Assembly (NCBI RefSeq): GCF_003003255.1
Contig: NZ_PVTD01000008.1
Coordinates: 62,001-126,000 of the forward strand
Direction of reading: 5' to 3'
DNA length: 64,000 nt
From: Aliiruegeria haliotis
Lineage (GTDB): Bacteria; Pseudomonadota; Alphaproteobacteria; Rhodobacterales; Rhodobacteraceae
The position numbers and the translations under genes were made by a program. The notes beneath the pieces are model-generated. The model was not told where the DNA came from. It ran no database searches and saw only the letters and a program-made list of their open reading frames with translations. Positions 37,026-45,193 of the stretch are shown one piece after another. How positions within the stretch are numbered: position 1 is the stretch's first letter; the number at the start of each line of letters is the position of its first letter.

Positions 37026-37360
37026 TGCATTCGCCCTCCTACAGGGACATCTTGATCCGGGGTCAGCAACACAACCTCCCCATCCTCGTCGGGCACGCCA
37101 AGGAGAAGGACCTCCGACATGAACCGACCAATCTGGCGCGGTGGAAAGTTCACCACGCCCATCACCATTCGCCCCGCCAGCGTCTCGGGATCGTAGTGAC
37201 GCGTGACCTGGGCAGAGGTCTTCTTCTCTCCGATCTCCGGCCCGAAATCGACCCAGATTTTCAACGCCGGCTTGCGCGCCTCCGGGTAGGGTTCGGCGCG
37301 CAGGACCCGTCCGACGCGAATGTCGACCTTCATAAAATCGTCGAAACTGATTTCGCTCAC
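37022..37360 (-). CDS. csaA: CsaA-type tRNA-binding/export chaperone
   Basis: 112 residues, an OB-fold EMAP/tRNA-binding domain. The N-terminal SFDDFMKVDIRVGRVLRAEP, central KIWVDFGPEIGEKKTSAQVT and C-terminal FMSEVLLLGVP match CsaA, a small dimeric tRNA-binding protein with reported chaperone activity in Bacillus. The start is GTG at 37360, overlapping the proC stop as GTGA. An upstream open extension to 37408 lies inside proC and is not family-like. Confidence 0.88.
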   Translation of the reverse strand: MSEISFDDFMKVDIRVGRVLRAEPYPEARKPALKIWVDFGPEIGEKKTSAQVTRHYDPETLAGRMVMGVVNFPPRQIGRFMSEVLLLGVPDEDGEVVLLTPDQDVPVGGRMH

Positions 37361-38169
37361 TTGCCCAGCTCCCGGCTCCTGTCCGCGGCGGCGCCGACCG
37401 CCTGGCACATCAGCGGCGGCAGACCGGTTTCCTCCGACATCAACACCTCAAGTGCCGCTGCCGTTGTCCCATTGGGAGACGTCACATTGATCCGAAGCTG
37501 CGCCGCGCTCTCGTCGGCCTGGGCGAGCAGTTCTCCTGCTCCGGCAACGGTTGCGCGCGCAAGCTGCATGGCAAGATCGCCGGGAAGCCCTTGAGCTTCC
37601 CCGGCGATCGCCATCGCCTCGACCATATGAAAGACATAGGCTGGCCCGGAGCCGGAGACTCCGGTCACGGCGTCCATCTGTCCCTCGTTCTCCAGCCGCA
37701 CCACATCACCGACGGCGGAGAGGAAGAGTTCTGCCAGATCCATCTCGTCAGCGCCCGCGTGGTCATTGCCGATAATCGCCGTGATGCCTCGCCCGACAGC
37801 CGCGGGCGTGTTGGGCATGGCCCGAACCACGGGTGTGGCTGTACCCAAGGCCGACTCGTAGAAAGAGATCGGCGTGCCGGCAGCGACGCTCATGAACAAC
37901 GTGCCGCCGCCACCCAATGCTGCGAGCCGGGGCAGCGCCTCTGCCATCATCTGCGGCTTGACTGCGACCAACACGATGGCCGGATCGTCCGGCAGATCCC
38001 CGTTCACAGAAACCCCTGTTGACGTCAGCCATTCCGACGGTGCGGGATCGATCACATGGACGGAGCTTGCGGGAAACCCGTCTGCCAGCCATCCCTGCAA
38101 CATCGCAGATCCCATCTTTCCGCAGCCCAGCAGAACCAGCCCACGGGTTCGCACAGTTTCGATATCCAT
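37357..38169 (-). CDS. proC: Pyrroline-5-carboxylate reductase
   Basis: 270 residues. NADP-binding VLLGCGKMGSAMLQGWLADG at the start, VKPQMMAEALPRL near residue 75, VRAMPNTPAAVGRGITAI near 120 and the active-site GVSGSGPAYVFHMVEAM near 165 followed by ATVAGAGELL. It makes proline from pyrroline-5-carboxylate. The ATG at 38169 has AGGGG 7 bases upstream; the frame stays open to 38670 without proC character. Confidence 0.94.
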   Translation of the reverse strand: MDIETVRTRGLVLLGCGKMGSAMLQGWLADGFPASSVHVIDPAPSEWLTSTGVSVNGDLPDDPAIVLVAVKPQMMAEALPRLAALGGGGTLFMSVAAGTPISFYESALGTATPVVRAMPNTPAAVGRGITAIIGNDHAGADEMDLAELFLSAVGDVVRLENEGQMDAVTGVSGSGPAYVFHMVEAMAIAGEAQGLPGDLAMQLARATVAGAGELLAQADESAAQLRINVTSPNGTTAAALEVLMSEETGLPPLMCQAVGAAADRSRELGK

Positions 38170-38300
38170 GGAGTACCCCTGATTATTCGGCGCGAGGTTA
38201 GAACTGCGAAGGAGCAATCGCAATGCCCGCCGAACGATGTGTTCGACGGGCATTCCTGCCTGCATGATATGCTGTTTGCGCCGGTTGGCAGACCCGGGTG

Positions 38301-38801
38301 TCAGGCCCGTCCGAAGGCTTCCGCGATGGCGACCTGCATCGCGTCCTTTGGCGACTGACCGCCCCAGACGACCAGCTGGAAGGCGGGATAGTAGCGCTCG
38401 GCGGCCATGACCGCAGTTCCGATCAACCGGTCTATCTGGTCCGGGCTCGCCATCTGACCCCCGGCAAGTACCAGACCATAGCGATAGGTCATCAGTTGTT
38501 GCTCCCGCCAGTAGGTGAAGGCGCCGGCCCAGCAATTGTCGTTGACCGTGTTCAGCGCCTCGTAAAGCTGACCGAGACGATCCTCCGGCGGCTCCATCTC
38601 GAATGTGCAGATCAGGCGCAGCGTCTCGTCGAAGGGCGACCAGGCCAGGGTGATCGAATAGGTCCGCCATTGCCCCTCGACCGCCATCGCGATCTGATCA
38701 TCGGCGATGCGGTCAAAGTCCCAGGAATTGTCCTCCGCCAGCGCTTCGACAATGTCGATTGGATGTAGGTCTTCTGTCAGGAAGTCTTCGGATAGGGACA
38801 T
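38301..38801 (-). CDS. YbjN domain-containing protein
   Basis: 166 residues from the ATG at 38801 with GAGG 6 bases upstream. It starts with HPIDIVEALAEDNSWDFDR and has WRTYSITLAWSPFDETLRLICTFEM near residue 60, the fold of the YbjN (type III secretion chaperone-like) family, common and uncharacterised in alphaproteobacteria. It stands 131 bp upstream of proC on the same strand and may be co-transcribed. Confidence 0.8.
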   Translation of the reverse strand: MSLSEDFLTEDLHPIDIVEALAEDNSWDFDRIADDQIAMAVEGQWRTYSITLAWSPFDETLRLICTFEMEPPEDRLGQLYEALNTVNDNCWAGAFTYWREQQLMTYRYGLVLAGGQMASPDQIDRLIGTAVMAAERYYPAFQLVVWGGQSPKDAMQVAIAEAFGRA

Positions 38802-39148
38802 GCCTGGCCTCACTTCTTTCGCGCCCCGGCCAATTGACATGGCAACTAGGGCTAGGTGCCTGCTCTAGGTCCGGCGGTGCATGCCACCGTCCTTACCACA
38901 TATGGTGCGGGCAAAGCGCCATGCCTGTAAAGAAGATTTTTTGTGACAAAGGCAATGCGACTCGCAAGATGTTGCGCGTTTGCGGAGATTTTGGGGCGTG
39001 ACCGCGTTGGTCCGGATGGCATGATCGCCAAGGAAAAAAGGGAACGTAGCCGACTAAATTGGTGACGTTAACCAAGGTAAATCAATGATGAAGCGCCAAT
39101 TTGACTCAGTTGAATTGGCGTGTCTTACCTCGGCTTTTCCACGGTCTG
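38802..39148. other. Intergenic region, no gene seen
   Basis: 347 bp, AT-richer than the neighbours, with homopolymer stretches (GATTTTTTGTG near 38936). It contains the YbjN leader and the end of the sulfotransferase transcript. No RNA gene or clear hairpin terminator was recognised. Confidence 0.4.
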
Positions 39149-39919
39149 CTATCTCAGATCGTCCCAAATGCCGCCAACATCCGAAAAGGACGAGAATTGC
39201 TCGCGAAGCTCAGCGATATTCGGCACGTGCTCCAGGATGCTTGCGGAATTCTGGGATGTACCCGTCAGCGTCTGGTTCAACGCACTCTCATAGTCAGAGT
39301 TGGCGGAGACATCGACCCCCAGAAACTCCATCAATCCCGCGACTTTTTCTACCCCGACCGACGGGTCACCGTAGACCTCCTCGAAGAGCACCACGTGCGG
39401 GCGCTTTCCATGGGCCGAAAGTTGGCGCTTGAGCATTGCCCGCCGATTGCGTCCCGTCTCCAGAGCGCTCCGGACTTTCTCTGCTGAAATCGGCTCCAGC
39501 TTTATCCGCCCCGCGAGGATCTCAGGATAGCGCTCCTTCGCGCCGCTGGGTCCCCAGGCGCCAGTCTGCTGTGCAAGCTGCAACGACAACACCCGGTCAA
39601 GATCGTTTCGACGATCCAGGATCACGAAGCTGTAGGAGTGGTTTGCAGCCACCTCCAGCAGGGCTTTGTGAATTGGAACGGGCAGAAGATCATAGCAATG
39701 CTTAATGCAAGGACTGTCTTTCAAAGCCTCTTCCATGTCGCTCGACAGGGATTTGTGCTCGGCGTCCTGCTTAAAATTCCGCACGATCCAATGGAACGGG
39801 CGCTGCGCATTGAACGGCTCGTGATGCCATGGCTTGCGCCCGGACATCTGGGCCACAAGCGACGTCAATGACGTTCCGCCGGTTCGACGATACGTCCAGA
39901 TCAGGCAGGGGTTCTTCAT
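39149..39919 (-). CDS. Sulfotransferase-like protein
   Basis: 256 residues from the ATG at 39919; a TTG start at 39940 would add seven residues. The N-terminal CLIWTYRRTGGTSLTSLVAQ is a modified PAPS 5'-phosphosulfate loop (R-T-G-G-T-S replacing the more usual K-x-G-x-T/S), and FVILDRRNDLDRVLSLQLA near residue 95 occupies the place of the 3'-phosphate R-D-P motif. The family call is therefore by pattern, not exact motif. Codon use is slightly less GC-rich than in neighbours, hinting at acquisition. Its 3' end is followed by AT-rich DNA. Confidence 0.55.
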   Translation of the reverse strand: MKNPCLIWTYRRTGGTSLTSLVAQMSGRKPWHHEPFNAQRPFHWIVRNFKQDAEHKSLSSDMEEALKDSPCIKHCYDLLPVPIHKALLEVAANHSYSFVILDRRNDLDRVLSLQLAQQTGAWGPSGAKERYPEILAGRIKLEPISAEKVRSALETGRNRRAMLKRQLSAHGKRPHVVLFEEVYGDPSVGVEKVAGLMEFLGVDVSANSDYESALNQTLTGTSQNSASILEHVPNIAELREQFSSFSDVGGIWDDLR

Positions 39920-39955
39920 ACGCTTCTCTTCGTTCGTCAACGTGCCCGACAGGGG

Positions 39956-40207
39956 CTACCGGGACTTGAGTGCGTCTTCCAGGGCATCGACACGCGCCTT
40001 CAGAGCCTCGTTCTCTTCGCGCGCCTTCTGGGCCATCGCCCGCGCCGCGTCGAATTCCTCGCGGGTGACGAAATCGCGGTCGGCCATCCAGCGGTCGATC
40101 ATGGATTTGAAAGCGGTCTCCGCCTCGTCCTTCGCGCCCTGGGCCACACCCATCGCGTTGGTCATCAGCTGGGACATGTCGTCGAAAAGTCTGTTTCGGC
40201 TTTGCAT
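39956..40207 (-). CDS. ubiK: UbiK-like accessory factor (BMFP domain)
   Basis: 83 residues, almost all helical. Residues 1-35 (NRLFDDMSQLMTNAMGVAQG) and the C-terminal coiled coil (EEFDAARAMAQKAREENEAL to LEDAL) are the two halves of the BMFP/UbiK family, a trimeric lipid-binding factor that assists ubiquinone biosynthesis in E. coli. Divergent from lgt with a 97-bp spacer. Confidence 0.82.
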   Translation of the reverse strand: MQSRNRLFDDMSQLMTNAMGVAQGAKDEAETAFKSMIDRWMADRDFVTREEFDAARAMAQKAREENEALKARVDALEDALKSR

Positions 40208-40304
40208 GGGGTACCCGTCCGTTGCATCTGCCCACTATATGGCGCCCGAGACGGCAGGACTCAAGGTTGACTTCGCCGCAGCGACACAGGCAAGACCGGT
40301 CACG

Positions 40305-41231
40305 ATGAAAGCCCTGATCCAATTTCCCGAACCCAGCCCGGAACTCTTCTCGATCACAATCCTCGGGATGGAGTTTGCCCTTCGGTGGTATGCGCTTGCC
40401 TATATTGGCGGGCTGTTGATCGGGTGGTGGATGATCACGCGCCTGCTGAACCGCCCGGCGCTCTGGCCCCGAGATACACCACCGATGCGCCCGGCTCAGG
40501 TCGAGGATCTGCTGACCTGGGTGATCCTCGGGGTGATCCTTGGCGGAAGGCTTGGATTCGTGCTGTTCTACAGGCCGGCATACTACCTGGCCAACCCGGC
40601 ACAGATACTTGCGGTCTGGGAAGGTGGCATGGCCTTTCACGGCGGGCTCCTTGGCGTGATCGTGGCAGTCTGGCTCTATACCGGACGCCACGGGATCCCG
40701 CGCCTGGGCGCGGCCGATGCGATGGCAATTGCCACGCCGCCGGGGCTCTTCCTCGGACGGATCGCCAACTTTGTGAATGGAGAGCTTTGGGGGCGCCCCT
40801 CAGACGCGCCATGGGCGATGAAATTCCCGACCATGTGCAGCGATCCTGCCTACCAAGGCTGCGCCAGGACGGGCGAATGGTTCTACTATGGCAACGAGGT
40901 CGCGCGGCATCCGAGCCAGCTCTACGAGGCTGCGCTCGAAGGCGTGGTGCTTGGCGCGGTCTTGCTGTGGATGGCATTGGTCCGCAAGTCGCTGAAAGTG
41001 CCCGGACTGACTGCCGGTGTCTTCTTCGCAGGCTATGGCACGAGCCGATTCGTCGTCGAGTATTTCCGCCAGGCCGATCCACAGTTCATCACGCCAGAGA
41101 ATCCGATCGGCTTTGTCATTGGCAGTGGTTCTGTCGGAATCACAATGGGGCAGTTCCTGTCGCTGCCCATGGTGGCCCTTGGGCTCGCATTGATCGCCAT
41201 CGCACTGAGACAACGACCCGCACCCGAATGA
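40305..41231 (+). CDS. lgt: Prolipoprotein diacylglyceryl transferase
   Basis: 308 residues, about seven membrane spans. Lgt landmarks: ALRWYALAYIGGLLIGWW at residue 22, MAFHGGLLGVIVAVWLY near 105 with the essential His, and the Lgt signature GRIANFVNGELWGRPSD near 145. It transfers diacylglycerol from phosphatidylglycerol to the lipobox cysteine of prelipoproteins. The ATG at 40305 was chosen from the family start (MKALIQFPEPSPELF); an in-frame ATG at 40239 is upstream. First gene of lgt-midA-pgeF, overlapping the next by ATGA. Confidence 0.94.
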   Translation: MKALIQFPEPSPELFSITILGMEFALRWYALAYIGGLLIGWWMITRLLNRPALWPRDTPPMRPAQVEDLLTWVILGVILGGRLGFVLFYRPAYYLANPAQILAVWEGGMAFHGGLLGVIVAVWLYTGRHGIPRLGAADAMAIATPPGLFLGRIANFVNGELWGRPSDAPWAMKFPTMCSDPAYQGCARTGEWFYYGNEVARHPSQLYEAALEGVVLGAVLLWMALVRKSLKVPGLTAGVFFAGYGTSRFVVEYFRQADPQFITPENPIGFVIGSGSVGITMGQFLSLPMVALGLALIAIALRQRPAPE

Positions 41232-42298
41232 CCGCGCTCAAGCAACTCCTGATTCAACGAATTGCCGCGACGGGTCCGATGACGCTGGCCGATTTCATGG
41301 GGGAATGCCTGCTGCATCCGTCGTTTGGATACTACACCAACGAAACCGTCTTCGGGCGGCGCGGCGATTTCACCACGGCCCCGGAAATCAGCCAGATGTT
41401 CGGCGAACTCCTCGGCTTGCTGCTGGCGCAGGTCTGGATGGACCAAGGCCAACCCTCGGCGACACTGGCAGAGGTCGGGCCCGGGCGGGGGACATTGATG
41501 AGCGACGTGCTGCAGGCCACGCGCAAAGTTCCCGGGTTCGCAAAGGCCATGCAGGTGCACCTTGTGGAGGCCAGCCCACAGCTTCGGGCGCTTCAGGAGG
41601 AAGCGGTTCGAGGGTACGGCGCCAGATGGCACAACGCCCTCTCCGATCTTCCGGACGCTCCGCTTTTCCTGTTGGCCAACGAGTTCCTCGACGCCCTTCC
41701 GGTTCGGCAGTTTCGCCGGGACGGCACCGGCTGGCGAGAGTGTCTTGTCCACGCCGAAGGGGCCGACCTCCGCTTCGCGTTCTCCGAGATCGTCGACGTC
41801 CCCGCCATCGCCCACCGCCTCGTTGACACACAACCGGGAGAAATCGTCGAGTTCTGCCCCGCCCTGTCCGCCGCGATCGGCGAGATCTCGCGCCGGATTG
41901 CCCGGCACGGCGGATTGGCGGTGATCATCGACTATGGTGACTGGCGGTCCCGTGGGGATACCTTCCAGGCGGTGCAGTCGCACCAACCAGTGGACCCGCT
42001 GCTGGCGCCCGGCCAGGCCGACCTGACCGCACATGTGGATTTCGAGGCCGTCGCCCGCGCCGCGGCTATGGCCGGCGCGACCACCTCCCGAATGACCTCT
42101 CAGGGTGTTCTTCTGGAGCGGCTGGGCATAACCGCCCGCGCTCAACAGATCGCAGAAAGGCTGCCGGACAAGGAGGCGCTTGATTCGCATATCGCCGCGC
42201 ATCAGCGCTTGACCCACCCGCAGGAAATGGGTTCGCTCTTCAAGACGATTGCGATCTACCGCCCCGGAACCCCGCCACCGCCAGGATTCGACCCATGA
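41228..42298 (+). CDS. MidA/NDUFAF7-like SAM-dependent methyltransferase
   Basis: 356 residues. DUF185/Methyltransf_28 family: GPMTLADFMGECLLHPSFGYY near residue 17, FTTAPEISQMFGELLG near 48, SAM-binding AEVGPGRGTLMSDVL near 83, FLLANEFLDALPVRQF near 145 and IIDYGDW near 235. The mitochondrial member NDUFAF7 dimethylates an arginine of complex I subunit NDUFS2; a bacterial role in complex I is inferred from that. It overlaps lgt and pgeF by ATGA on each side, a fixed arrangement in many alphaproteobacteria. Confidence 0.88.
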   Translation: MTALKQLLIQRIAATGPMTLADFMGECLLHPSFGYYTNETVFGRRGDFTTAPEISQMFGELLGLLLAQVWMDQGQPSATLAEVGPGRGTLMSDVLQATRKVPGFAKAMQVHLVEASPQLRALQEEAVRGYGARWHNALSDLPDAPLFLLANEFLDALPVRQFRRDGTGWRECLVHAEGADLRFAFSEIVDVPAIAHRLVDTQPGEIVEFCPALSAAIGEISRRIARHGGLAVIIDYGDWRSRGDTFQAVQSHQPVDPLLAPGQADLTAHVDFEAVARAAAMAGATTSRMTSQGVLLERLGITARAQQIAERLPDKEALDSHIAAHQRLTHPQEMGSLFKTIAIYRPGTPPPPGFDP

Positions 42299-43050
42299 CA
42301 CTGGAAGTCCTGACAGCCGACATCCTGTCCCCGCTGCGGCACGGGTTCTTCACCCGGCATGGCGGCGCGTCCTCGGGTGTCTTCGAGGGCCTGAACTGCG
42401 GTCAGGGATCCTCCGATCAGGCGGAGATCGTGACCATCAACCGCGAACGCGTCGCGGCTGCCATGGGTGTTCAACTCCGAAATCTCGTGACGGTCCACCA
42501 GGTCCATTCGGCGGATGTGGTCACTGTCGACGCTCCATTGACCGAGAGCCGAAAGGCAGACGCCCTCGTGACCGCAACACCGGGTTTGGCCCTGTCGATC
42601 CTGACGGCGGATTGCCAGCCCGTTCTTTTTGCCGACCACGACGCCGGCGTGATCGGTGCGGCACATGCCGGCTGGCGCGGCGCCGTGGGCGGCGTGCTGG
42701 AAGCGACATTGGACGCGATGGAAGCCCTCGGCGCAGATCGCGCGAACACGCAGGCGGTCATCGGCCCAACGATCAGCCAGGGCGCCTACGAAGTTGGCTG
42801 GGACTTCTACGACACGTTTGCGGCCGAAGACCCCGACAACGCGCGTTTCTTTGCCAATGGCGAGGGAGAGCGGCCGATGTTCGACCTTCCGGCCTATGGC
42901 TTGCACAGGCTGCGGCGGGCCGGTGTGGGCCAGGCCACTTGGACGCGCCACTGCACTTATGCGGACCCCGGACGTTTCTATTCCTACCGTCGATCCGTGC
43001 ACCGAAAGGAGGCGGATTATGGCCGCCTGATCTCGGCCATTCGGCTTTGA
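42295..43050 (+). CDS. pgeF: Peptidoglycan editing factor PgeF (laccase-domain, YfiH family)
   Basis: 251 residues. Laccase-domain landmarks: GFFTRHGGASSGVFEGLNCG near residue 18, VHQVHSADV near 68 (metal/substrate His), GAAHAGWRGAVGGVLEATL near 120, and RHCTYADPGRFYSYRR near 218. PgeF removes L-Ser wrongly added in place of L-Ala in peptidoglycan precursors. Third gene of the lgt-midA-pgeF unit; no further coupled gene follows. Confidence 0.92.
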   Translation: MTLEVLTADILSPLRHGFFTRHGGASSGVFEGLNCGQGSSDQAEIVTINRERVAAAMGVQLRNLVTVHQVHSADVVTVDAPLTESRKADALVTATPGLALSILTADCQPVLFADHDAGVIGAAHAGWRGAVGGVLEATLDAMEALGADRANTQAVIGPTISQGAYEVGWDFYDTFAAEDPDNARFFANGEGERPMFDLPAYGLHRLRRAGVGQATWTRHCTYADPGRFYSYRRSVHRKEADYGRLISAIRL

Positions 43051-43191
43051 ACCTCGCCAGCGCAGCCCCCTGACATTGGCGTGCGAGGCGCCGAGAATTG
43101 CCCGATTTTGCCTCAGACATGCCCCAATGCGCCGCCATGGTGGGTCCAAGACACGGGCCCCGACTGCGGCCAAGACAGATTGGAGAGGCAC

Positions 43192-43335
43192 ATGAAGACC
43201 AAGACACGCTGGATCGAAGCCATCATGCGGGAAGCCGAGACGCTGGAGGTTAGCCTTCCCTTTGAACGCGGCGCCGCGAGAGAGGCCATGATCGCCCGTC
43301 GCAGCGACACCGGTGCGGAGCGTATGTCGGCCTGA
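43192..43335 (+). CDS. Small basic protein of unknown function
   Basis: 47 residues starting MKTKTRWIEAIMREAETLEV, with a central LPFERGAAREAMIARR segment and a strong ribosome site GGAGAGG five bases before the ATG. I recall similar short proteins with an L-P-(Y/F)-x-R-G-x-R-R signature annotated as hypothetical in roseobacters, so it is likely real, but function is unknown. It has its own terminator 45 bases after the stop (43380-43402). Confidence 0.6.
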   Translation: MKTKTRWIEAIMREAETLEVSLPFERGAAREAMIARRSDTGAERMSA

Positions 43336-43379
43336 TCCCGACACGAGCAGCAACACCGAGCGTTGCCAGGATCGCGATG

Positions 43380-43412
43380 GGCCACGGAGAAACACCGTGG
43401 CCTTCGTTGTTT
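43380..43412 (+). terminator. Rho-independent terminator after the 47-residue gene
   Basis: Perfect 8-bp stem GGCCACGG / CCGTGGCC with an AGAAACA loop, then TTCGTTGTTT. Confidence 0.85.
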
Positions 43413-43661
43413 CCGGCACGACCACACAGGCCCCGCATCAGGCTGGACCTCGATTCGCACGCGGTCCGCGATAGTGGCGGCGCGGTTCTCGCCCCGGAAA
43501 CAAAACCTGCAGTGGCCGCAAGATTGACCCTCAGGAAGACGCAGAAGTCGACGGAACTTTGACAATCCGCCATCTGCGCTGACATTATCAACCGACAGAA
43601 TAGTCGATCTGCGAACTGGTGGGGGCCACGGCAGATGTGACCGACCCGAAGGATCGATTAC

Positions 43662-44465
43662 ATGATGACCCCTCGCCAACCTGTCGCAGCGATCGCGACG
43701 GACCTCGCGGGCGAAACGCCCGCCACGGCAGACCGGACAGTACGCCCGGATCGGCAAACCCAGCGCGTGCAATCTCTCACCCGTCGATACGAGGTTTTGT
43801 ACCTTAACGCGCTAGGCGATGTTGAGGACATGACCCGCGTGGCCCCTGCCACGCCGGTATTTGAGGATGCCTTTGCGGCGCTGGCACGCGGCACGCTCAT
43901 TTCCACCGTCCACGGTCCTGTCGCTGTCGAGGATCTCCTTCCCGGCACACTTGTGGACACTGTCGAGAACGGACCTCAAATGCTGTTGTGGGTCGGTTCG
44001 ATGACCGTCTATCCCGAGACCGCCGAGGTGCAGGGGGGCGAGGCGGCGCGGCTGACGCGACTCGCGACAGATGCATTCGGCCTCGGCCGCCCGATGCCCG
44101 ACCTGATGCTCGGGCCACGGGCACGCGTTCTCTACCGGAACAGCCGGTGCGTTGAACTGCTCGGGACAAACCAGGCCTTCGCCCCGGCGCGTGGCTTCGT
44201 GGATGGCGTGAGCGTCATCGAGGTGGCGCCGGTTTCTCCGGTGCGCGTGTTCCACCTCGGCTTCCGAGGCCAGCAGATCCTGTTGGCCAATGGAATGGAG
44301 GTCGAGAGCTACCACCCCGGATCGCAGATCGAGGCAGTGATGGACCGCAACTCCCGGGACCTCTTCCTGAGCCTGTTCCCGCATGTAAGTGGTCTCGAGG
44401 ATTTCGGACCGATGCACACGCCAAGACTGACCGCGTTTGAACTGGAGAACCTGCGGCTCGCCTAA
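43662..44465 (+). CDS. Degenerate Hint-domain protein
   Basis: 267 residues. The central part is recognisable as a Rhodobacteraceae Hint_2 domain: ARGTLISTVHGPVAVEDLLPGT near residue 75, MLLWVGSMTV near 108, LMLGPRARVLYR near 146 and FHLGFRGQQILLANGMEVES near 195. The self-splicing chemistry looks lost: no Cys stands before the G-T-L-I segment and the block-B His (usual S-P-Q-H-R-V-L) is Ala here. The only Cys is in NSRCVEL. It is therefore unlikely to self-process; it may be a structural relic or a binding module. The N-terminal 60 residues have no recognised domain. 3' end overlaps the convergent SDR gene by four bases. Confidence 0.75.
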   Translation: MMTPRQPVAAIATDLAGETPATADRTVRPDRQTQRVQSLTRRYEVLYLNALGDVEDMTRVAPATPVFEDAFAALARGTLISTVHGPVAVEDLLPGTLVDTVENGPQMLLWVGSMTVYPETAEVQGGEAARLTRLATDAFGLGRPMPDLMLGPRARVLYRNSRCVELLGTNQAFAPARGFVDGVSVIEVAPVSPVRVFHLGFRGQQILLANGMEVESYHPGSQIEAVMDRNSRDLFLSLFPHVSGLEDFGPMHTPRLTAFELENLRLA

Positions 44466-45193
44466 CCTCGTCCGATGTAGGGCATCTTGGTCGCCATCAG
44501 GGTCATGAACTGGACGTTCGCATGCAGCGGCAAATTGGCCATTTGCCAGACGGCATCGGCAACATGCTCCACTTCGATTGTGTCCGGCGGCGCCTGTCCG
44601 TCGGCGATCGCCTTATCGGTCACCTGTTGTAGGATCTCGGTCCGGGCGTTTCCGATGTCGATCTGTCCGCAGGCGATGTCGAAGGGGCGACCATCCAGCG
44701 AGATCTGACGGGTCAGGCCGGTGACACCATGCTTCGTGGCCGTGTAGGGCGCGGCACCCTCCCTCGGCATATAGGCCGAGATCGAGCCGTTGTTGATGAT
44801 TCGCCCGCCTCCGGGATCCTGACGGCGCATCTGGCCAAAGGCAGCGCGCGCCGCGAGGAACATACCGGTCAGATTGACATCCATACAGGCCTGCCAGTCC
44901 GATACCGAGATTTCGTCGATCGACCCCAGGGGCGCAAGCATTCCGGCATTGTTGAACAGCACGTCCAGCCTGCCGGCATTCGACACAAATCGTTCCACGG
45001 CATGATCGACGGCCGCCGCATCGGTGATGTCTCCAGGCAGGATATGGGCGTTGTGCGCTCCATCCGCCACCGACTCCAAAGCTGCGCGACGCCGGGCAAA
45101 AAGCCCAACCTGCCAGCCCTCGTCCAGGAACTTCTTCGCCGTGGCCGCACCGATACCGCTCGACGCTCCGGTCATGAATATCGTCCCGCTCAC
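44462..45193 (-). CDS. Short-chain dehydrogenase/reductase
   Basis: 243 residues, classical SDR. Cofactor motif TGASSGIGAATAKKF at residue 8, NNAGMLAPLG near 83, active-site Ser in NNGSISAYM near 135 and YTATKHG near 150. Length and motifs are complete; substrate is not deducible. The start is GTG at 45193 with GAGGAGG ahead, overlapping the stop of the helicase gene (GTGA). Pairing of an oxidoreductase with a helicase seems to be co-transcription only. Confidence 0.88.
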   Translation of the reverse strand: MSGTIFMTGASSGIGAATAKKFLDEGWQVGLFARRRAALESVADGAHNAHILPGDITDAAAVDHAVERFVSNAGRLDVLFNNAGMLAPLGSIDEISVSDWQACMDVNLTGMFLAARAAFGQMRRQDPGGGRIINNGSISAYMPREGAAPYTATKHGVTGLTRQISLDGRPFDIACGQIDIGNARTEILQQVTDKAIADGQAPPDTIEVEHVADAVWQMANLPLHANVQFMTLMATKMPYIGRG

